Positions 6,807 to 13,690 of a DNA stretch of 18,391 nucleotides are shown piece by piece (the first letter of the stretch is position 1; each line of letters begins with the position of its first letter). A model generated the notes under the pieces. It saw only the letters and a list, made by a program, of their open reading frames with translations. It had not been told where the DNA came from and did no database searches. The stretch spans positions 1 to 18,391 of the forward strand of contig JAZKYU010000024.1 of NCBI GenBank assembly GCA_045612305.1, in the 5' to 3' direction. Source of the DNA: HGM04593 sp045612305. Lineage in GTDB: Bacteria; Bacteroidota; Bacteroidia; Bacteroidales; Bacteroidaceae. Both the position numbers and the translations under genes were made by a program.

Positions 6807-8249
6807 TTACTTTTTATAAATTTTGTCGGTCTCAAGCCTGCGTATCTCATACTCCATCTGCTGCAGAGTATAATAATCGCTGTCGACCTTCTGTTCCAAA
6901 CGCAAAATTTCGTCACGCATACGCCCCTGCGCAGCCTGCACCGACGCCGCATAAGCATCGCGTTTCTCCTGCAAGAGCTTCACATCTTTTTCGTACTGCA
7001 CACAAGCACTCTGCCACTTTTGAAAAAGAGCTTTTGCCTGCGGATTTTTAAAGTCGCTCAAAGAGGTGTAGTCGAGCGCATCGTCGACAACGAAGAGAAA
7101 ATCGCCCTGTTTTTTCTCGTCCTCAACCTCGTAGAGCAACATAGCAAGCTGCCTGCGAGCCTTGCGCACCTCCTCTTTATCGTTCTGGGTATTGGCGATA
7201 GAGCGCAGCTGTGCAAGCCCAAGCACCTTGTCGTACCCATCTTTTTCTATATCGCAGCGTTCCTTGTCGCCGTTGTAAATAAACACGTAGACACACACCT
7301 TACCGTCGGGTTGCAGGCGGTCGCTGGCAAACCAACCAAGACCGGCCATCTCGTTAACCACCATCATATAATCGTTTGCGGTGGAGTTAAACGGCATACC
7401 CACGTTGTCGGGGCGCAAGTAACGCCCGTTCTCGGTGTCGTAACGGGTGATAAAGATGTCGTACTCGCCTATCGAGCCTTCGCCGTCGCTTGCAAAATAG
7501 AGAGTCAAGCCGTCGGTGTGCATAAAGGGGTAATTATCGTTACCTCCGGTGTCTATACCCTTAAGTTTCGCAGGCTTGCTCCACTGCTCACCCACCAAAC
7601 TGCTGTGATATAGCTTGAGCAAGGTGTCGCCCTCGGCATCGTTGCGCATAGCATAGTAGATATCGCTGCCACGTTCTGTCTCGGAGAGAAAACCACCGTC
7701 CTCATCCTCCTCGTCAAAGAAGTCTGCCACGGTTGATAGAGAGCCCACATCGCGCCCCACCTTGTAGGCCGACAGGAAATTTTCCTTGTCAACCACAAAG
7801 CTATCGATTACACACACCTTTTCGGCCGTGCCTATCATGCGATAGAGCCTGTTTACAAAATTAAGTTTTGCCTTGTAGACTGCGAGCAGGGAGTCGTCGG
7901 TGGAGACGGAGAGAAACTCTTCGTACTTTTCGGCGGCGGCAACATAGTTACAGCTGTCAGCATAAAGGTCGCCAAGGTAGCGGTGAGCGTTGGAGATTTT
8001 ACGCGAAGCTGCAAATTCAAGCAGGCCTTTTATGTCGGCCGCCGTATCTTTTGTTTCGTAGCAGCAAACCGCATACCAATAACTATACTCGCTGTTGCGA
8101 GGATAACGCTTGAGCAAGCTCTCGAACATAGGCTTTGCAACCTCATACTCGCCTGCAAGAAAGTGTTTGCGGGCAACGTTCCTGTTCTGCGCCTGCAAAA
8201 AGCCTGTCGCCAGAAAAAGAGACAAGACGATGTATATAAATCTATTCAT
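6807..8249 (-). CDS. Exported TPR and PD40 (WD40-like propeller) protein with C-terminal coiled coil
   Basis: The start is set at the ATG 8247-8249 because it begins a clear signal peptide (MNRFIYIVLSLFLATGFLQAQ, ending AQ as usual in Bacteroidota). The frame is open for 65 more codons upstream, but that part is non-coding promoter repeat. The mature protein begins with TPR-like helices (about 25-130; ARKHFLAGEYEVAKPMFESLL). A PD40-type beta-propeller region follows (about 190-340; YPFMHTDGLTLYFASDG, EYDIFITRYD and GWFASDR are typical blades). The C-terminus is a charged coiled coil (about 400-478). The layout resembles the front part of envelope proteins such as PorE but lacks an OmpA-like domain. 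Probably periplasmic or outer-membrane associated; function unknown. It heads the nfeD-floA-phosphorylase series. Confidence 0.8.
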   Translation of the reverse strand: MNRFIYIVLSLFLATGFLQAQNRNVARKHFLAGEYEVAKPMFESLLKRYPRNSEYSYWYAVCCYETKDTAADIKGLLEFAASRKISNAHRYLGDLYADSCNYVAAAEKYEEFLSVSTDDSLLAVYKAKLNFVNRLYRMIGTAEKVCVIDSFVVDKENFLSAYKVGRDVGSLSTVADFFDEEDEDGGFLSETERGSDIYYAMRNDAEGDTLLKLYHSSLVGEQWSKPAKLKGIDTGGNDNYPFMHTDGLTLYFASDGEGSIGEYDIFITRYDTENGRYLRPDNVGMPFNSTANDYMMVVNEMAGLGWFASDRLQPDGKVCVYVFIYNGDKERCDIEKDGYDKVLGLAQLRSIANTQNDKEEVRKARRQLAMLLYEVEDEKKQGDFLFVVDDALDYTSLSDFKNPQAKALFQKWQSACVQYEKDVKLLQEKRDAYAASVQAAQGRMRDEILRLEQKVDSDYYTLQQMEYEIRRLETDKIYKK

Positions 8250-8299
8250 CACGCACAAAAAATATTTATACAAAAGCTGGGCACACACCCTGCAAAGGA

Positions 8300-8307
8300 C
8301 AAATATA
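8300..8307 (-). promoter_or_regulatory. Bacteroidota -7 element (TATATTTG), proximal promoter of the TPR/PD40 operon
   Basis: The minus strand reads TATATTTG, a perfect match to TAnnTTTG, about 50 nt before the ATG at 8249. A clear TTG -33 box is not seen at the ideal distance. It lies at the 3' edge of a repeated unit, with an identical copy 82 bp upstream. Confidence 0.55.
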
Positions 8308-8381
8308 CGAATAAGCGAGCGAAAACATATCAAGCTTGCTTGAATATTTTTCCCAGCGAGCGAAAGTATCTTCGCTGCAAG

Positions 8382-8389
8382 CAAATATA
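8382..8389 (-). promoter_or_regulatory. Second TATATTTG -7 element in the repeated promoter region
   Basis: It is identical in sequence and surroundings to the proximal element, exactly 82 bp upstream. It could act as a distal promoter for the TPR/PD40 operon or be a decaying duplicate. Confidence 0.4.
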
Positions 8390-8441
8390 CGAATAAGCGG
8401 GTAAGAAATATCAAGTTTATTTGAATATTTTTATTAACGAG

Positions 8442-8449
8442 CAAAAGTA
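8442..8449 (-). promoter_or_regulatory. Third TAnnTTTG match (TACTTTTG) in the repeated promoter region
   Basis: The minus strand reads TACTTTTG, matching TAnnTTTG fully. Unit 1 has the corresponding but mutated TACTTTCG near 8362-8369. Activity is uncertain. Confidence 0.3.
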
Positions 8450-8613
8450 TGTTGTGGGGCCGTCTTAATTACGGGCGAAAACAGCATTTTGCTTGAATAT
8501 TTAACTGCGAGTGTGGCGTGTAGTCGAGTATTCTCAAATAAAATACCCTATAAAATAGGTGTGTTGTAATAATGAAAAAACGTATAATTATCCCGCAGAG
8601 AGATTTTTTTCAC

Positions 8614-8621
8614 TATCTTTG
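8614..8621 (+). promoter_or_regulatory. Bacteroidota -7 promoter element of the tRNA-Arg gene
   Basis: TATCTTTG is a perfect TAnnTTTG match 30 nt before the mature tRNA 5' end, a sensible leader length. No obvious TTG -33 box precedes it; a T7 tract lies at 8604-8610. Confidence 0.65.
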
Positions 8622-8651
8622 CGCTTGCCTTGCGTGAGCGTATGAGGTAAA

Positions 8652-8725
8652 GGTCCTGTAGCTTAGCTGAATAGAGCACCGGATTCCGGTTCCGGAGGTC
8701 CTGGGTTTGAATCCCAGCGGGATCA
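8652..8725 (+). tRNA. tRNA-Arg (anticodon CCG)
   Basis: A full cloverleaf can be drawn. The acceptor GGTCCTG pairs with CGGGATC (8718-8724; two G-T pairs) and the discriminator is A8725. The anticodon stem CCGGA/TCCGG encloses loop TTCCGGT, giving anticodon CCG (decodes CGG). The T arm is CTGGG-TTTGAAT-CCCAG. The 3' CCA is not encoded, so it must be added by the CCA-adding enzyme. The acyltransferase gene starts 31 nt downstream with no terminator between, so the two may share the upstream promoter. Confidence 0.95.
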
Positions 8726-8756
8726 CACTTGTGAAAAACAACTTAACAATAATAAT

Positions 8757-9704
8757 ATGTCCGCTTTTGGAAATTTTGTGGCAGTTGCGCTTCTTTATCT
8801 GCTCAACAAACTGCCTTTGAGAGTGTTGTATCTCTTTTCCGATTTTGTTTATCTCCTCGTGTACTACGTGGTGAAATATCGCCGCAAGGTGGTGCGCAAG
8901 AATATGAAAAACTCTTTCCCCGAGAAGAGTGAGAAGGAGCTTCTTGCTATAGAAAAAGAGTTTTATCACAGGTTGTGCGACTATTTTGTGGAGACTATAA
9001 AGTTCTATGGTATGAGCGCAGAAGAGGTGAAACGTCGTATGGAATTTACCGGTCTCGACGAGGTACAACGCATGCTGGACGAGGGCCGCTCTTGCGTGTG
9101 CTATATGCTTCACACCTTTAACTGGGAGTTTGTAACAAGCATTCCGTTGCACATACACGACGAGCAAGTTGTGTCGGGCGCTATATATCACAAGTTACGC
9201 AATCCACGTTTCGACAAAATATTTAAAGATATGCGTGCGCAGTATGGTGCCGACAACGTTACTATGAAAAACACCTTGCGTCACATTGTAGGCATAGTGA
9301 AGGAGGGCAAAAAGTTTGTTTATGGCTTTATCGCCGACCAACTTCCCAAGATTGAGGCGATGAATCACTGGGTAACTTTCTTGAACCAAGATACAGCGGT
9401 CTTTACCGGTGCCGAAAAGATGGCACGCCGTTTTAAGGCTTCGGTCTTCTACTTGCGAGTGAGGAGAGTGAAGCGTGGGCGATACATTGCACACTTTGAG
9501 TTGATGTATGAAGATCCCACTCTCGTGCCTGAGAACGAGATAACAAACGAGTACTTCCGTCTAGCCGAAAAGGATATACGCGAAGAGCCTGCATCGTGGC
9601 TTTGGACACATAATAGATGGAAAAGAACTCGCGCAAATAAAGCGGAGTTTGAAAAGAACATTGAGCTGCGCAAAGAGATGCTCTCTGCAGCAGAAAAACA
9701 GTAA
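8757..9704 (+). CDS. LpxL/HtrB-like lipid A acyltransferase (LABLAT family)
   Basis: A late acyltransferase that adds a secondary acyl chain to lipid A at the inner membrane. An N-terminal hydrophobic stretch (about 7-40) would anchor it. The HX4E catalytic motif is H119-TFNW-E124, within CVCYMLHTFNWEF. Further family blocks are GFIADQLPK near 200, TAVFTGAEKMARRF near 220 and the C-terminal WLWTHNRWKR. The 315-residue length is normal. The exact acyl position cannot be deduced. It is followed by dusB after a 14-nt gap, an apparent tRNA-lpxL-dusB unit. Confidence 0.92.
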   Translation: MSAFGNFVAVALLYLLNKLPLRVLYLFSDFVYLLVYYVVKYRRKVVRKNMKNSFPEKSEKELLAIEKEFYHRLCDYFVETIKFYGMSAEEVKRRMEFTGLDEVQRMLDEGRSCVCYMLHTFNWEFVTSIPLHIHDEQVVSGAIYHKLRNPRFDKIFKDMRAQYGADNVTMKNTLRHIVGIVKEGKKFVYGFIADQLPKIEAMNHWVTFLNQDTAVFTGAEKMARRFKASVFYLRVRRVKRGRYIAHFELMYEDPTLVPENEITNEYFRLAEKDIREEPASWLWTHNRWKRTRANKAEFEKNIELRKEMLSAAEKQ

Positions 9705-9718
9705 TTTGAATTATCACG

Positions 9719-10705
9719 ATGAAGATTGCCGACATAGAATTTGGAAAATATCCCGTGTTCCTTGCTCCGATGGAGGATGTAACCGATGCTGCCTTTCGCC
9801 TGCTTTGCAAGCGGTTTGGGGTCGATATGGTGTATACGGAGTTTGTGTCGAGCGATGCGCTCATACGCGATATAAACAGCACGGTGCGCAAACTTACGGT
9901 CTATGAGCAGGAACGCCCCGTAGCCATACAGATATACGGCAACGAGGTTGAGCCTATGGTAGAGGCTGCCAAGCGTGTGGAGCAGGCGCGCCCCGATATT
10001 TTGGATATAAACTTCGGCTGTCCTGTGAAAAAAGTTGCCCGTAAGGGTTGTGGAGCGGGTATGTTGCAGAACATCCCCAAGCTGCTCGAGATAACCAAAG
10101 CGGTGGTTGATGCTGTGAAAATTCCTGTGACCGTTAAGACACGCTTGGGCTGGGACGAGAACAGCAAGTGCATAGTGGAACTTGCCGAAAGATTGCAAGA
10201 TTGCGGTATCGCCGCCCTCACTGTGCACGGCCGCACCCGCGCGCAGATGTATACCGGCGAAGCCGACTGGTCGCTCATAGGCAAGATAAAGGAGAACCCT
10301 CGTATGCACATACCTATTATAGGTAACGGTGATATAAGAACGCCCGAGAGAGCTAAAGAGTGTTTCGACCGCTACGGCGTAGATGCTATAATGATAGGCC
10401 GTGCAAGTTTTGGGCAGCCGTGGATTTTTCGCGATGTAAAGCACTATCTTCTCAACGGTGAGCCGGCTGTGCCCTTCACCTTTAAAGAGTGTATGGATAT
10501 TTTGCGCACACAGGTGCGCGACAGCGTCGATTGGTTGGGCGAGCGCCCCGGTATTCTGCACGTGCGTCGTCACCTTGCCGCAACACCTCTGTTAAAGGGC
10601 CTTCCCGACTTTCGTTCTACTCGCATAGCTCTCTTGCGTGCCGAAAAGATAGACGAGGTTATGGCAATTATGGAGGATATTGAGAAAACTTATGGTGGAG
10701 AGTAA
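9719..10705 (+). CDS. dusB: tRNA-dihydrouridine synthase, DusB type
   Basis: A flavin enzyme reducing specific uridines in the tRNA D-loop (or other sites) with NADPH. It has an FMN-binding TIM barrel: APMEDVTDAAFR (16-27) at the start, the catalytic Cys101 in NFGCPVKKVARKGCGAG, TVKTRLGW near residue 140, LTVHGRTRAQMYTG, the phosphate-binding GNGDI and IMIGRA. A shorter helical C-terminal domain follows, containing HVRRHL. At 328 residues it fits DusB. It is co-directional with lpxL and ends at the bidirectional hairpin. Confidence 0.95.
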   Translation: MKIADIEFGKYPVFLAPMEDVTDAAFRLLCKRFGVDMVYTEFVSSDALIRDINSTVRKLTVYEQERPVAIQIYGNEVEPMVEAAKRVEQARPDILDINFGCPVKKVARKGCGAGMLQNIPKLLEITKAVVDAVKIPVTVKTRLGWDENSKCIVELAERLQDCGIAALTVHGRTRAQMYTGEADWSLIGKIKENPRMHIPIIGNGDIRTPERAKECFDRYGVDAIMIGRASFGQPWIFRDVKHYLLNGEPAVPFTFKECMDILRTQVRDSVDWLGERPGILHVRRHLAATPLLKGLPDFRSTRIALLRAEKIDEVMAIMEDIEKTYGGE

Positions 10706-10723
10706 GTGTTCTTTGTGTAAAAT

Positions 10724-10762
10724 ATAAACGGTTTGTGATGCGCGCATCACAACCCGTTTTGT
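10724..10762. terminator. Bidirectional terminator between dusB and the acyltransferase
   Basis: A long hairpin: AAACGG (10726-10731) pairs with CCGTTT (10754-10759), then one T/C mismatch, then TTGTGATG (10733-10740) pairs with CATCACAA (10745-10752) around a CGCG loop. T-rich on the plus side and A-rich on the left, it can stop transcripts from both convergent genes. Confidence 0.85.
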
Positions 10763-10780
10763 TTAGGCTTTTAGGGTGGT

Positions 10781-11932
10781 TTACCCCTCTGTTACTTTCA
10801 AATAGTTTTTCAACGGGTTTGCATACATCTCGAGGATTTTTGTACGCAAGAAGGCCTCGTCTTTTTCGGGGAGGTCTACCTTCGCAATGCGGTCGGCGAG
10901 GTATGCGTCGAGCTTTGTTGCCTCTTCGGGGGTGTATTTGTCGGCAAATCTTGTGTCGCCTGTGAGCAGCTCGTAGTAATAATAGTTTATGGGCCAGAAA
11001 CGATAGTTGCTATGTATGTACTTGTCTATGATGCGTGCTACGGTAGCTGTTATCTCGTTCTTGGTGAGTGTGCGGTCTATCTGGTCTATCTCGTCGTTTA
11101 TGCAGTTGGCAACGTGGTAGTGTATAGCACCTTTGTAGCCCATAAGGCCCTGTTGCATATTAACAAGGTCGTCCATAGGAGATTTTTTGTGCTCGGGGTT
11201 GTCGCGTTTCTGCTGGAACTCTTTGGCCTTCAAGTAGTCGCAGGGGTCGTACTCGTAAGATATTGAGGTGGGCGCAATGTTGAGCTCCTTGAGTGCATCG
11301 ACCATATTGCCGCTAGAGTACATAGAGAGCATCTTTATGAGGCCCTCTTGTGTGAAGTCGTTAGAGTCTTTTGCACGGCCCTCGCGCTGTGCAAGCCAGA
11401 TGGGCTGTTTGCGCTCTGTTATAGTGTGGTGCATATAAGACGAAAGACGCTTCGACGAGGCGAGCATCTCGCGTATCGATGCCGAACGTTGCACGATGAA
11501 GCTGCGGTTAACGCGTACAAGTTTTTTAATCCACGGGCGTATGAGAAGGTTGTCACCGATGGCAATCTCCACGGTGTTGCCTATGTTCTCTATGAACAAG
11601 ATGCACAAGAAGGCCGAGTCGAGGATGATGTCGCGGTGGTTTGATATGCAGAGCGCGTTCTTCAGGCACTCTTTGTTGTCGTAGCTCAAAGTGATGCCGG
11701 TGCTCAATTTTGCCAACAACCCTTTTATGAAGGGTGCCACAATTGCAAGCTGAAATTCTACATTGCTCTTGGATGCACGCATCGCAGCAGCTATCTGCTC
11801 GAACGGCATACCGGGGAACGCATACCCCATAGCTGTTTGAAATTCGGGGTCGGCAATAAGCTCTTCAAATATTTGCGGAAGCTCTTCGGGAACGTAAGGA
11901 CGAATTTCGTCGTACTCTGCGGGTATAGTCAT
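10781..11932 (-). CDS. PlsC-like 1-acyl-sn-glycerol-3-phosphate acyltransferase (Bacteroidota long type)
   Basis: The 383-residue protein has an acyltransferase core with CISNHRDIILDSAF (94-107) as motif I and REGRAKDSND (183-192) as the EGxR-type motif, so it probably acylates a glycerophosphate-like acceptor. The His-Asp spacing is H99-X5-D105 rather than the usual HX4D, with a further Asp at 101. A helical region of about 90 residues precedes the core and about 190 residues follow it, much longer than E. coli PlsC. There is no clear transmembrane segment apart from the hydrophobic part around 103-118. It is transcribed alone, convergent with dusB. Acceptor and acyl donor are unknown; a role in lipid rather than lipid A synthesis is inferred from the family. 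Confidence 0.8.
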   Translation of the reverse strand: MTIPAEYDEIRPYVPEELPQIFEELIADPEFQTAMGYAFPGMPFEQIAAAMRASKSNVEFQLAIVAPFIKGLLAKLSTGITLSYDNKECLKNALCISNHRDIILDSAFLCILFIENIGNTVEIAIGDNLLIRPWIKKLVRVNRSFIVQRSASIREMLASSKRLSSYMHHTITERKQPIWLAQREGRAKDSNDFTQEGLIKMLSMYSSGNMVDALKELNIAPTSISYEYDPCDYLKAKEFQQKRDNPEHKKSPMDDLVNMQQGLMGYKGAIHYHVANCINDEIDQIDRTLTKNEITATVARIIDKYIHSNYRFWPINYYYYELLTGDTRFADKYTPEEATKLDAYLADRIAKVDLPEKDEAFLRTKILEMYANPLKNYLKVTEG

Positions 11933-12081
11933 AGTATTTTGGTTTTAAGGTTTTTACTCTTTATGTGCGCGCTGCCGTGGCAACACTTTTACAAAATACG
12001 GCAAAATATTTCAAAAAAGCAACGGGAGCGAGCTTTTTCTTCTCTTTGTCGAACAAAACAGCCCTCTTTTTTATTTTACTT

Positions 12082-12171
12082 TTACGGTGCCTTTACAAAA
12101 TCTGCTATTAGGGCATCGAGGTCTGTCTGTGGTTGATGTGTGATGATGAAGCAGGCCGAGGGCAGGCGCAA
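12082..12171 (-). pseudogene. Possible C-terminal relic of a lost protein gene
   Basis: This minus-strand frame reads LRLPSACFIITHQPQTDLD, then ALIADFVKAP and a stop. It is protein-like in composition and resembles the C-terminal end of PLP-dependent fold-type I enzymes ('LRLS....T...LD.LI..'). The only start is a TTG inside the terminator hairpin, preceded by an in-frame TAG. It is too short to be a normal gene and may be chance or the tail of a deleted one. Very tentative. Confidence 0.2.
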
Positions 12172-12197
12172 CTATGTGCCTGCCCGTTGTTTTTTTC
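12160..12197 (+). terminator. Strong rho-independent terminator with no obvious upstream gene
   Basis: An 11-pair hairpin (12160-12170 with 12175-12185; ACTA loop, one G-T pair) is followed by GTTGTTTTTTTC. It is oriented to stop plus-strand transcription, but no plus-strand gene is seen between 11933 and 12160. It could end a small RNA or an antisense transcript of the acyltransferase gene, or insulate the fdt-like operon. Confidence 0.7.
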
Positions 12198-12268
12198 TTT
12201 TTGGGTATAATTTTATTGGATTTTCAAACAAACTCTGCCTTTTAGGGTGTTTTTTTATGCTTTATTAG

Positions 12269-12276
12269 TATCTTCG
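12269..12276 (+). promoter_or_regulatory. Candidate -7 element of the fdtA-like operon
   Basis: TATCTTCG matches TAnnTTTG at all but one position and lies about 54 nt before the ATG. It sits inside a spaced inverted repeat (GGGTGTTTTT at 12245-12254, AAAAACACCC at 12302-12311). Confidence 0.35.
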
Positions 12277-12329
12277 CATAGTGGAGGGTGTGGAGGATAA
12301 TAAAAACACCCATTTCCCGTTAAAAATAT

Positions 12330-12716
12330 ATGGACGATATAAAAGCACATAAAGACCCGCGTGGATATCTGGCGATTGTAGAAGGGCTGGCCGACGTGCC
12401 TTTCCCTATATCGCGTGTATACTGGATATATGATGTCCCGCAGGGGGTGGAGCGCGGTTTCCACGCCAACAAAATATCATATCAATACTTGGTAGCGGTT
12501 AACGGTAGCATAGATATATGCCTCGAAGACAAAAACGGGCGCAGAAATTATCATCTATGCTCTCGCTCGAAGGGGCTTCTTGTGCCTCCCGAAACCTGGA
12601 ACGAGCTCACAAATTTTTCACCCGATGCGGTGTTGCTTGTTCTTGCATCGCATAGCTACGACCCCTCGACATACATAAATTCTCACGATGAATTTCTAGA
12701 ATATATAAACCGATGA
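12330..12716 (+). CDS. FdtA/QdtA-like dTDP-4-keto-6-deoxyhexose 3,4-ketoisomerase (WxcM-like cupin)
   Basis: A small cupin of 128 residues, normal length. Family enzymes shift the keto group of dTDP-4-keto-6-deoxyglucose from C4 to C3, giving the substrate for a C3 aminotransferase. Matching blocks are ERGFHANKISYQYLVAVNGS (41-60), KGLLVPPETWNELTNFS (81-97) and AVLLVLASHSYDPSTYI (100-116). Where the family usually has RGxHAHK this protein has RGFHANK (His45 kept, Asn47 instead of His). Where WHE is common it has WNE (Asn91). Two likely active-site histidines are thus Asn, so the reaction or stereochemistry may differ. The ATG start is supported by alignment of the SRVYWIYDVP block. It overlaps the next gene by 4 nt (ATGA) and works with the aminotransferase two genes on. 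Confidence 0.85.
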   Translation: MDDIKAHKDPRGYLAIVEGLADVPFPISRVYWIYDVPQGVERGFHANKISYQYLVAVNGSIDICLEDKNGRRNYHLCSRSKGLLVPPETWNELTNFSPDAVLLVLASHSYDPSTYINSHDEFLEYINR

Positions 12717-13690
12717 GTAACACAGCCCAAGATGCAATAACCGTTGTTCGTTACAACGCCTCTATGCAGGTGCTGTGGGACGGTTTTGTGTCGTGCTGCA
12801 AGAATTTTACCTTCCTTTTCCTGCGTGGCTACATTGATTACAACCCTCGTTTAACCGACTGCTCTTTGCTTTTTTACAAGGGTAAGAAACTTATCGGGGT
12901 GTTGCCTGCTTGCATCGATGGCGATGTGCTTCTCTCGCACGGTGGGCTCACATACGGCGGTTTTCTTGTGAAAAAAGATACCTCGATAGCCGATGTTGCG
13001 GCCCTGTTTGCCGCGTTGCGTTCTCATTTAGAGGCGTGCACGGAGGTGAAAAAAATAAAATACAGCCCTGTACCGCATATTTATGCCACATACCCCGCAG
13101 AGGAGGAACTTTATATGCTTTTCCGCAGCGAAGCGAGCCTTGTTGCTCGTCGCATATCGTCGGTTGTGTGGCGGGGCGATGCTCTTCCTTTGAGTACCTT
13201 GCGTCGTCGCAAGGTGAAGGCTGCTCTCGGCGCTGGTTTTTCGGTAGTTGCCGGCTGCGACTATGCAGCCTTTTGGGCGGTGTTGCAGGAAAACTTGCAA
13301 AAAGTGCACTCAACAACTCCTGTGCACTCTCTCGGCGAGATAGAGCTTCTGGCTTCGCGTTTCCCCGATAATATAAAACTTTATAGGGTTATAGACAAAG
13401 CGGGCATAACCGTTGCGGGCACTGTTTTGTACATCACCGAGCGCGTGGCGCGTGTGCAGTATATAGGCTCTGTTGAGGAGGGGCGCAAAAACGGTGCGGT
13501 CGACCTCCTTTTCGACTATCTTTTGCGCGAAGAATATGCCCACAAAGAGTACTTCGATTTTGGCACCTCGGTCGAGGAGGGTGGGCGTGTGCTAAACAAG
13601 GGGCTCATCTTTCAAAAAGAGGGCTTTGGTGGCAGAGCTGTGGTTTACGATACTTACGAACTTGATATAAAAAATATACCCCATGATTAA
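12713..13690 (+). CDS. GNAT-fold acyltransferase, FemAB/BioF2-like (Acetyltransf_6 type)
   Basis: This 325-residue protein starts within the stop of the ketoisomerase (ATGA) and overlaps the aminotransferase by 8 nt, so translational coupling is expected. It resembles the tandem GNAT layout of FemAB/BioF2-like proteins. The N-terminal part has FLFLRGYIDYNPRLTDCSLLFYKGKKLIGVLPA. The C-terminal GNAT half has IKLYRVIDKAGITVAGTVLYI, then QYIGSVEEGRKNGAVDLLFDYLL and EYFDFGTSVEEGGRVLNKGLI. Context suggests it acylates the 3-amino group of the sugar nucleotide, the step done by the hexapeptide-repeat enzyme FdtC in the classical pathway. It could instead transfer an aminoacyl or acyl group to a glycan. 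Function is inferred from context only. There is no signal peptide or membrane segment. Confidence 0.7.
   Translation: MSNTAQDAITVVRYNASMQVLWDGFVSCCKNFTFLFLRGYIDYNPRLTDCSLLFYKGKKLIGVLPACIDGDVLLSHGGLTYGGFLVKKDTSIADVAALFAALRSHLEACTEVKKIKYSPVPHIYATYPAEEELYMLFRSEASLVARRISSVVWRGDALPLSTLRRRKVKAALGAGFSVVAGCDYAAFWAVLQENLQKVHSTTPVHSLGEIELLASRFPDNIKLYRVIDKAGITVAGTVLYITERVARVQYIGSVEEGRKNGAVDLLFDYLLREEYAHKEYFDFGTSVEEGGRVLNKGLIFQKEGFGGRAVVYDTYELDIKNIPHD

Larger units (their letters stand above)
8300..8513. repeat. Degenerate tandem repeat, period 82 bp, two clear copies plus one partial
   Basis: The plus-strand string CAAATATACGAATAAGCG occurs at 8300-8317 and exactly again at 8382-8399. Each copy is followed by a similar block: an (A)ATATCAAG...TTGAATATTTTT imperfect inverted repeat and then a CGAGC(G/A)AAAGTAT element. 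A third, more diverged copy (GGCGAAAAC...TTGCTTGAATATTT) spans about 8473-8503. On the minus strand each unit carries -7-like elements (8300-8307, 8382-8389, 8442-8449 and a one-mismatch version near 8362-8369). The 8250-8613 interval otherwise contains no credible gene. Confidence 0.75.
11933..12329. other. Intergenic region between divergent genes
   Basis: This 397-nt spacer separates the divergent acyltransferase and fdtA-like genes. It holds a strong plus-strand terminator with no evident plus-strand gene before it, a possible 29-codon minus-strand gene relic (12082-12171), a near-match -7 element (12269-12276) and a 10-bp inverted repeat (12245-12254 with 12302-12311). T-rich tracts near 12188-12205 and A-rich tracts elsewhere show no other structure. 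Confidence 0.5.

Noticed and set aside
6392..6958. Cys-rich minus-strand frame overlapping nfeD
   Set aside because: It is a frame-shifted shadow of the NfeD-like gene with implausible Cys content.
8250..8444. N-terminal extension of the TPR/PD40 gene (65 more codons in frame)
   Set aside because: It runs through tandem promoter repeats, and the ATG at 8247-8249 begins a clear signal peptide.
8300..8513. CRISPR array
   Set aside because: Only two to three long, degenerate units of 82 bp without uniform repeat-spacer structure and no cas genes.
9449..10573. 374-codon minus-strand frame opposite lpxL and dusB
   Set aside because: It is a mirror of two well-supported genes and crosses their boundary.
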